Of a stretch of DNA of 38,084 nucleotides, positions 33,074-38,084 are shown piece by piece. Location: assembly GCA_903861645.1 (NCBI GenBank), contig CAIOVE010000068.1, forward strand, positions 1-38,084. The letters are read 5' to 3'. The position numbers were made by a program, and so were the translations under genes. Under the pieces are notes generated by a model. The model was given only the letters and a program-made list of their open reading frames with translations, did no database searches and was not told the origin of the DNA. Position 1 is the first letter of the stretch. Each line of letters opens with the position of its first letter. The stretch comes from an uncultured Hyphomicrobiales bacterium (GTDB lineage: Bacteria; Pseudomonadota; Alphaproteobacteria; Rhizobiales; Beijerinckiaceae).

Positions 33074-34081
33074 ATGAGCTGGTTCGTTGATTTGACAGGC
33101 TTCGAGGAGACGACCTACGAGGAAACGAGGTCGCGGTTCAGCCTCGATGGCGAATGTTTGACGTCGAAAGTCAACGGGAAAAGCTGGTCGATCGGCGCCT
33201 TTGAGATGACGTCACTGTCGCGGCTGCGACAGTTGACGGAAGACCTGCCTTCGCAACGCTCGACAATGCGCATCGAGGTCGGCGACGTTCGTGGGATGCA
33301 CGCGCGCGCGGCATTCGCGGGCGCGATGTTCCAGGTTGCCTCGCAATTCAACGCGCTAGAAATGATCAAGCCGGAAGTGACGCCCGAGGAAGGCGTGACC
33401 CGCTACGCGGGCGATAACACGCAAGGCCCCGCCTGCGCCCTCGCCGCCGCGCCCGCGACCATCTTCCGCAACTATTTTGTCCCCGTCGGAGGGCGGGAAG
33501 GCCAGACCCGCGACCGACAACTTGACGGGCTGGCCACTATTGGCGACGTGCTCGCCGCCGCGCTCCATCGCCCCATCGGGTCTCTATGGGAGATGCGCAA
33601 CGGCTACGCGCTGTGTGAGAGGGATGGGCTCGTCGCCATCAACGCGTATCTACGGAACCTCGATGAAAACGAGCTGGACGCGTTGCGCGGCAACCTGTCG
33701 ATCGGTCTGCAACGTGGCGTGGAAGTCACCCAACCTGGCGCACCAGCGGGGCATCGCGTGTCGCAGGCGTTTTGCTCGGCGCTGCCCATCGCCTACACGC
33801 GCATCCGCGCCCACGACTGGACGCCTTTCGCAAACCTCGTGCTGGAGGCCGCCTATGAAGCGACGCTGCGCGCGGCGATGATCGCGGCAAGCCAGGGCGG
33901 CTCGAATATCGTGCTCCTGACCACGCTTGGTGGCGGCGTCTTCGGCAACCAACGCCATTGGATATTCGACGCCATCGCGCGTGCATTGAGGGTGACCAAA
34001 GGCGGCGGCCTCGACATACGCGTTGTGAGCCATGGCCAGCCTTCGGCCGATCTCGTCGACTTTATCGGGAGCGTTACCTGA
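33074..34081 (+). CDS. Uncharacterised protein with macro-domain-like motifs
   Basis: A 335-residue soluble protein that I cannot assign to a named family. Marked segments are FQVASQFNALEM (86-97), YAGDNTQGPACA (111-122), RNYF (132-135), GQTRDRQLDGLATIG (about 143-157) and TLGGGVFGN (284-292). The first and last resemble the Asn-containing and Gly-rich loops of ADP-ribose-binding macro domains, and I recall similar uncharacterised proteins in other bacteria and some algae, but this is a memory-based resemblance. No signal peptide or membrane helix. GAGGGAAG at 33059-33066 supports ATG 33074. It sits inside the lyase/hydratase/CoA-transferase operon, and its codon use looks somewhat less GC-biased than its neighbours', which may indicate separate acquisition. 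Confidence 0.62.
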   Translation: MSWFVDLTGFEETTYEETRSRFSLDGECLTSKVNGKSWSIGAFEMTSLSRLRQLTEDLPSQRSTMRIEVGDVRGMHARAAFAGAMFQVASQFNALEMIKPEVTPEEGVTRYAGDNTQGPACALAAAPATIFRNYFVPVGGREGQTRDRQLDGLATIGDVLAAALHRPIGSLWEMRNGYALCERDGLVAINAYLRNLDENELDALRGNLSIGLQRGVEVTQPGAPAGHRVSQAFCSALPIAYTRIRAHDWTPFANLVLEAAYEATLRAAMIAASQGGSNIVLLTTLGGGVFGNQRHWIFDAIARALRVTKGGGLDIRVVSHGQPSADLVDFIGSVT

Positions 34082-34161
34082 AGACGGCCTGATTGGCGCG
34101 CGCGCCATGGAATCCCGCGCGGAAGCCGGATACAATGACCGCCTCAACGGATGGAACGCCC

Positions 34162-35151
34162 ATGATCATCGATATCTTCACGCATATCGCGCCAAAGTCA
34201 TTCCTCGATCGCATGAACGAGCTTGGCCCGCGCCTCGGCAACATCGTCAACCGCCTGCTCGCGGTCAAACCCCTGTCGGACCTCGATCTGCGTTTTCGCG
34301 ACATGGACAGCGTGCCCGATTACCGGCAGTTGATCTGCCTGCCCAACCCCTCGCTGGAGGAAATCGGCCCCGCCGACACCGGTCGCGAACTGGCGAAAAT
34401 CGCCAATGACGAACTCGCCGAACTCTGCCGCAAGCATCCCGACCGCTTCGTGGGATTCGCCGCCGCCGTGCATCTCGACGATGTCGACGGCGCCATTCGC
34501 GAGGCCGACCGCGCCATTCACCAACTCGGCGCCAAGGGCGTGCAGACCTACAACCACATCTCCGGCCACCCGCTCGACGAACCGCGCTTCCGGCCGTTTT
34601 TCGAGGCCATGGCGAAATGGGATCGACCGATCTGGCTGCATCCGACGCGCACCGCCAACATGATGAAGGACTACGCCAGCGAGGACAAATCCCGCTACGA
34701 AATGTGGTGGTGTTTCGGCTGGCCCTACGACACGTCCGTCGCCATGACGCGCCTCGTGTTCGATGGCCTATTCGACCGGCACCCCGATCTCAACATCATC
34801 ACCCACCATTGCGGCGGCATGATACCCTTCTTCGACGGGCGCGTCGGTCCCGGCCTCGACGTGCTCGGCTCGCGCACCAGCGACGAGGATTACTCCAACG
34901 TGCTGCCATCGCTGAAGCGGCCGCACATGGAATATTTCAAGAAGTTCTATGGCGACACGGCCATGTTCGGCGCGACCAACGGCGTCAAATGCGGCCTCGA
35001 TTTCTTTGGGTCGAGCCAGATCGTTTTCGCGACCGACGCGCCGCTGGGCCCGATCCGCAAGACCTTCGACGGCATCGACGGCATGGACCTCGACCCCGCG
35101 GCCAAGAAGGCGGTGTTTTACGGCAACGCCGCGCGTCTGCTGAAACTTTGA
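34162..35151 (+). CDS. Amidohydrolase family 2 protein (ACMSD/decarboxylase-like)
   Basis: A 329-residue TIM-barrel protein of the ACMSD/gamma-resorcylate-decarboxylase group. Retained metal-site segments are IWLHPTR, ITHHCGGMIPFF and the FATDAP aspartate. The N-terminal His-x-His is altered: MIIDIFTHIAP has Phe6 where the first histidine is expected and keeps His8. This may mark a subfamily rather than damage, since the rest is well preserved. ATG 34162 begins exactly at the barrel strand; TTG 34093 and ATG 34135 are in frame but would add unrelated residues. It is the last gene of the LysR-linked operon, 80 bases after the macro-like gene, and ends four bases before the convergent pump gene. 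Likely a decarboxylase or hydrolase of a ring-derived acid. Confidence 0.84.
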   Translation: MIIDIFTHIAPKSFLDRMNELGPRLGNIVNRLLAVKPLSDLDLRFRDMDSVPDYRQLICLPNPSLEEIGPADTGRELAKIANDELAELCRKHPDRFVGFAAAVHLDDVDGAIREADRAIHQLGAKGVQTYNHISGHPLDEPRFRPFFEAMAKWDRPIWLHPTRTANMMKDYASEDKSRYEMWWCFGWPYDTSVAMTRLVFDGLFDRHPDLNIITHHCGGMIPFFDGRVGPGLDVLGSRTSDEDYSNVLPSLKRPHMEYFKKFYGDTAMFGATNGVKCGLDFFGSSQIVFATDAPLGPIRKTFDGIDGMDLDPAAKKAVFYGNAARLLKL

Positions 35152-35155
35152 CGCT

Positions 35156-36610
35156 CTAGCCGGCGGCGGCGCGCTCGCTCAGCAGGGGCTTTTCCTCCAT
35201 GCGGGCGAGCGCGAGGAAGGCGACGAAAAACGTCGCCGCCGTCGTGTAGAACACGATGCTGAAACGGTCGGCGGCGGACGCGGGATCGGCGAAGATCGCC
35301 TCCCGCGTCGCGCCGGCGCCACCGAGCACGATGACGCCGAAGGCCGCGACAAGGCCCGTGGCGATGAGACTTCGCAGAAAACTCATCGCCGCGCCGGAAA
35401 CGCCGAGTTGATGCATTTCCACGGCGTTCTGCATCGCCACCGTCGACACAGGCGCCGCCGGCCCGAAGCCAAGACCGATCACCAGCAGCACGATCTGGAA
35501 CTCAATGGCGCCAACATCGGCCGAGTGACGCGCCAGCCAGACGCAGGCGGCGCAGCAAAACAGCATGGAAACCATCGGCGGATATTTGTAGTGCTTTACC
35601 CGACCGGCGATCTGCGCGCCGATCAGCGCGCCGCCGTTCACCGTCGCCATCAGCATCATCATGGAGGCGCCTGAGGCCGAGGGCGACAGACCATGCACCG
35701 CCTGCTGATAAAGCGGCAGATAGATATTCAACGCGACGACCGACGCCCAGCCGACGCCGTTCGAGATGGTTGAATAAAGCACGATCTTGTTGCGCAACAC
35801 GCCAAGCGGAATCAGCGGTTCGCGCGCCGTGAGTAGCCGGACGACAAAGCCCACCCAGAAGATCGCCGACGCCAGCGAAACCAGCACGATCTCCGGCGAA
35901 CTCCAGGCGAAATCGTGCCCGCCAGCGTTAAGCACGAATATCCAGGTGGAGCTCGCCGCCGCGATCAGACAGGCGCCGGGAATATCGAGCCGGTGGGGTC
36001 GCTCATGGCGCGGCAGTCGCTTGAGCAAGGTGCTTACGGCGACCAACGCGAGCAAGCCCAGGGGAATGTTGACCCAGAAGATCGTCGCGTAGCCGAGATG
36101 CTGCGCGGCGAAGCCGCCCCACAGCGGCCCGAGCGCGCCGGATGTGATGTAGACGATCGAAAAATACGTGTAATAGCGCGCGCGATCCTTTGGCGCGGCG
36201 ATATCGCCGAGCACCGTCATCGCGATCGTCGTCAGGCCGCCGCTGCCAAGGCCCTGAAAGGCGCGACCGAAAATGAGCATTGGCAGATTCGGCGCGAGCG
36301 CGCTGATCAGCGATCCCGCCATGAAGATCGCGATGCCCCACAACAACGTTGTGCGCCGCCCGATGATGTCGCTGATCTTGCCATAGAGCGGCGTCATCGC
36401 CGTGACGGTGAGCAAATTCGCCGTCGGCACCCAGGACAAATGATTCACGCCGCCCAGTTCGCGGCCGATCGTCGGCAGAATGGTCGCGACCACCGTCTGA
36501 TCCATGGAGCCCATGAACACCGGCAACAGCGCGCCCGCCACGATCAGCAGGCGTTCGCGATGCGTCAGGGCCTTCTGGGCCACGACGGGCGACCTCCCGG
36601 GGTCATTCAT
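35156..36610 (-). CDS. MFS efflux transporter, DHA2 (EmrB/QacA) type
   Basis: A 484-residue inner-membrane protein with about 14 predicted helices. The first helix holds GSMDQTVVATILPTI, the motif D1 of drug:H+ antiporters; the loop between helices 2 and 3 has GKISDIIGRRTTLLWG (motif A); helix 5 carries SGALGPLWGG (motif C). It would expel toxic organics by proton antiport. No partner membrane-fusion gene is next to it. It is divergent from a D-2-hydroxyacid dehydrogenase gene and convergent with the amidohydrolase. In this catabolic region it may remove toxic aromatic acids or their products, which is inference. Confidence 0.9.
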   Translation of the reverse strand: MNDPGRSPVVAQKALTHRERLLIVAGALLPVFMGSMDQTVVATILPTIGRELGGVNHLSWVPTANLLTVTAMTPLYGKISDIIGRRTTLLWGIAIFMAGSLISALAPNLPMLIFGRAFQGLGSGGLTTIAMTVLGDIAAPKDRARYYTYFSIVYITSGALGPLWGGFAAQHLGYATIFWVNIPLGLLALVAVSTLLKRLPRHERPHRLDIPGACLIAAASSTWIFVLNAGGHDFAWSSPEIVLVSLASAIFWVGFVVRLLTAREPLIPLGVLRNKIVLYSTISNGVGWASVVALNIYLPLYQQAVHGLSPSASGASMMMLMATVNGGALIGAQIAGRVKHYKYPPMVSMLFCCAACVWLARHSADVGAIEFQIVLLVIGLGFGPAAPVSTVAMQNAVEMHQLGVSGAAMSFLRSLIATGLVAAFGVIVLGGAGATREAIFADPASAADRFSIVFYTTAATFFVAFLALARMEEKPLLSERAAAG

Positions 36611-36682
36611 GATATGGGGCGTCCTCGCCTTTCATTGTTCGGGCAGGATAACAGCGCGCGGACCGGGGGCAAAGCCGATGCG

Positions 36683-36711
36683 TTGACGCCGGTCGGGCCC
36701 CTGTGCAAAGT
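36683..36711 (+). promoter_or_regulatory. Possible promoter of the D-2-hydroxyacid dehydrogenase gene
   Basis: TTGACG at 36683-36688 with CAAAGT at 36706-36711, spaced 17 bases, stands 26 bases before ATG 36738. The -35 is good, the -10 poor. It lies in the 127-base divergent gap with the efflux-pump gene. Confidence 0.35.
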
Positions 36712-36737
36712 CCGCGCGACCCCGACGGAGGAACACC

Positions 36738-37694
36738 ATGCCGCGCATCGCCATTCTCGATGATTATCAGAACGTCGCCAAATCCTATGGCGACTGGACC
36801 CGCCTCGACCCGGCGGCGCAGGTGACCATCTTTCACAACAACCTCGCCACCGTCGACGAAGCGGCCGCGGCGCTCGCGCCCTTCGACGTCGTCGTGCTCA
36901 TGCGCGAGCGCATGCCCATGCCCGCCGCGCTCATCGACCGCCTGCCCAACCTCAAGATGATCATGACAACGGGCGGCTCCAACCGCTCGCTCGCCAAGGA
37001 GCATGCGCAACAGAAGGGCATTCTCTGTTGCTTCACCCGCGGCGGCGACTCCACCGCCACCACCGTTGAGACGGCCTTCGCCCTGTTGCTGGGCCACGGA
37101 CGCGGCCTCGTTTACGAGGATCGCATGATGCGCTCGGGCAAGTGGCAGACAACCATTCCGACAACCATCGCCGGCAAGACGCTCGGCGTCGTCGGCATGG
37201 GCCGTCTTGGCTCGCGCATGGCCCGCATCGGCAAGGCCTTCGACATGAAGGTCATCGCCTGGAGCACGAATCTAACGGCGGAAAAGGCGGCCGCCGGCGG
37301 CGCCGAACTCGTCACCAAGGAAGAGCTGTTCGCGCAATCCGATTACATCAGCATTCACCTCGTGCTCAGCGATCGCTCCCGCGGGCTGATCGGCGCGACG
37401 GAGTTCGGCCAGATGAAGAAGACCGGCGTGCTGATCAACACGTCACGCGGTCCAATCGTCGACGAAAAGGCGATGCTCGACGCGCTGACAAGCAAGCGCA
37501 TCGGCGGCGTTGGCCTCGACGTGTTCGATCAGGAGCCCTTGCCCGCCGATCATCCGCTGCGCAAGCTCGACAACGCCACGCTCAGCCCGCATCTCGGCTA
37601 CGTCAGCGACGGCACCTATCACGAGTATTTCGAGGACATCATCGACAACCTCGTGAACTGGATGAAGGGGACGCCAAGCCGCGTCATGGCGTGA
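36738..37694 (+). CDS. D-2-hydroxyacid dehydrogenase, NAD(P)-dependent
   Basis: A 318-residue cytoplasmic dehydrogenase of the D-3-phosphoglycerate/glycerate dehydrogenase family, which interconverts 2-oxo acids and D-2-hydroxy acids. The cofactor loop GMGRLG is at 153-158, and the catalytic residues are Arg237 (NTSRGPIV), Glu266 (FDQEPLP) and His285 (SPHLGY). There is no C-terminal ACT domain, so it is not a typical serine-pathway SerA. Trp175 and Ser176 after the second strand replace the usual NAD-selecting aspartate, making NADP use possible. CGGAGGAAC before the ATG is a strong ribosome site. The following gene is a molybdo-hydroxylase subunit about 100 bases on. Confidence 0.9.
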   Translation: MPRIAILDDYQNVAKSYGDWTRLDPAAQVTIFHNNLATVDEAAAALAPFDVVVLMRERMPMPAALIDRLPNLKMIMTTGGSNRSLAKEHAQQKGILCCFTRGGDSTATTVETAFALLLGHGRGLVYEDRMMRSGKWQTTIPTTIAGKTLGVVGMGRLGSRMARIGKAFDMKVIAWSTNLTAEKAAAGGAELVTKEELFAQSDYISIHLVLSDRSRGLIGATEFGQMKKTGVLINTSRGPIVDEKAMLDALTSKRIGGVGLDVFDQEPLPADHPLRKLDNATLSPHLGYVSDGTYHEYFEDIIDNLVNWMKGTPSRVMA

Positions 37695-37714
37695 TCCGCA
37701 GCCGCGGTTAAGGG

Positions 37715-37740
37715 CGGCGGCGCGCTTTTCCGCGCCGCCG
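37715..37740. terminator. GC-rich hairpin between the dehydrogenase and iron-sulfur genes
   Basis: A perfect 10-bp stem (37715-37724 with 37731-37740) encloses the loop CTTTTC, 21 bases after the dehydrogenase stop. No T-run follows on either strand, so it is at best a weak or Rho-assisted terminator, or a transcript-stabilising hairpin. Confidence 0.4.
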
Positions 37741-37799
37741 GATTGGAGCATGATACGCGCGCGCCCGAAGAACGGCGCGCCGGACGAGGAGGGACTCAA

Positions 37800-38084
37800 A
37801 TGGCCAAATTCGAACTGATGGTCGATGGCAAGGCGCACGCCGTCGACGCGGACGGCGACATGCCGTTGCTCTACGCGCTGCGCGACGATCTCGGCCTCAG
37901 GAATCCGCGCTTTGGTTGCGGCCTCGCCCAATGCGGCGCCTGCACGGTGCTGATCGACGGTCAGCCCTCGCGTTCGTGCTCCATTCCCGTCGACAGCCTC
38001 AAGGGCAAGAAGATCACGACCCTCGCCGGCATCCAGAAGGACGGCAAGCCGCACAAGGTGCAGGCGGCCTTCATCGAGGAACAG
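37800..38084 (+). CDS. [2Fe-2S] subunit of a xanthine dehydrogenase-family molybdo-hydroxylase (partial)
   Basis: The first 95 residues of a small iron-sulfur subunit, cut by the window edge. The plant-type ferredoxin cluster motif is FGCGLAQCGACTVLIDG (Cys at about 40, 45 and 48) with the fourth cysteine in SRSCSIPV near 60; a second, helical [2Fe-2S] domain should follow beyond the window. The GLAQCGACTV wording is typical of isoquinoline 1-oxidoreductase alpha and aldehyde dehydrogenase small subunits, which hydroxylate N-heterocycles or oxidise aldehydes using a molybdenum subunit. GAGGAGGGA at 37786-37794 precedes ATG 37800. The partner large subunit is expected downstream. Confidence 0.88.
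   Translation, partial: MAKFELMVDGKAHAVDADGDMPLLYALRDDLGLRNPRFGCGLAQCGACTVLIDGQPSRSCSIPVDSLKGKKITTLAGIQKDGKPHKVQAAFIEEQ

Noticed and set aside
1-38084. tRNA, rRNA, CRISPR arrays, prophage or toxin-antitoxin genes
   Set aside because: No cloverleaf, rRNA core, regularly spaced repeats or phage/toxin motifs were seen on either strand by reading; a covariance-model scan could not be run.

Overview
This is a GC-rich, gene-dense window. Gene families, codon use and the frequent Shine-Dalgarno-led, often overlapping genes suggest a soil-type alphaproteobacterium, most likely Hyphomicrobiales (Bradyrhizobium- or Beijerinckiaceae-like). That placement is inference from protein style; no rRNA or other marker is present. 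I see no rRNA, tRNA or CRISPR array. The left edge carries the 3' end of an IS5-family insertion sequence.

Layout: (1) 1-120, IS5 transposase tail and probable terminal repeat, then a roughly 350-base non-coding stretch with a strong G-quadruplex-forming tract. (2) 469-7722, plus strand: methyltransferase, alpha/beta hydrolase, Cu+ P-type ATPase, a PLP-fold protein that seems to have lost its lysine, a family 2 glycosyltransferase and an exported glutathione peroxidase-like protein. (3) 7700-11990, minus strand: two tandem paralogous periplasmic binding proteins followed by a fused ADP-forming acyl-CoA synthetase. (4) 12130-15604, plus strand: aldo/keto reductase and two different Rieske oxygenase subunits (phthalate-4,5-dioxygenase-like and vanillate-demethylase-like). 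(5) 15660-19229, minus strand: SDR, MarR regulator, one-helix membrane protein, dihaem cytochrome c and sorbosone-dehydrogenase-like beta-propeller, ending in a clear intrinsic terminator. It diverges from (6) 19361-22394, plus strand: hydrolase, luciferase-like monooxygenase and Bug/TctC binding protein. A perfect 12-bp palindrome lies between the two divergent units. (7) 22399-24162: SDR (-) and an ACMSD-type amidohydrolase (+). (8) 24145-27416: a hydroxycinnamate-type module, with MarR and crotonase (-) divergent from a feruloyl-CoA synthetase-like gene (+) whose promoter overlaps an inverted repeat. (9) 27377-35151: a LysR gene (-) divergent from a six-gene plus-strand operon: Tat-exported binding protein, fumarase/PcaB-superfamily lyase, mesaconyl-CoA-hydratase-like protein, class III CoA-transferase, an unrecognised protein with macro-domain-like motifs, and an amidohydrolase. 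(10) 35156-38084: DHA2-type efflux pump (-), D-2-hydroxyacid dehydrogenase (+) and the start of a molybdo-hydroxylase iron-sulfur subunit cut by the window edge.

Taken together this is a catabolic accessory region for plant-derived or xenobiotic aromatic and dicarboxylic acids: periplasmic capture (four binding proteins, none with membrane partners here), CoA activation, hydration and lyase chemistry, ring or O-methyl oxygenation, and local control by MarR and LysR regulators. The most promising candidates for an undescribed system are the LysR-linked operon at 28432-35151, especially the orphan protein at 33074-34081, and the MarR-controlled PQQ-type dehydrogenase/cytochrome unit facing the monooxygenase unit at 15660-22394.
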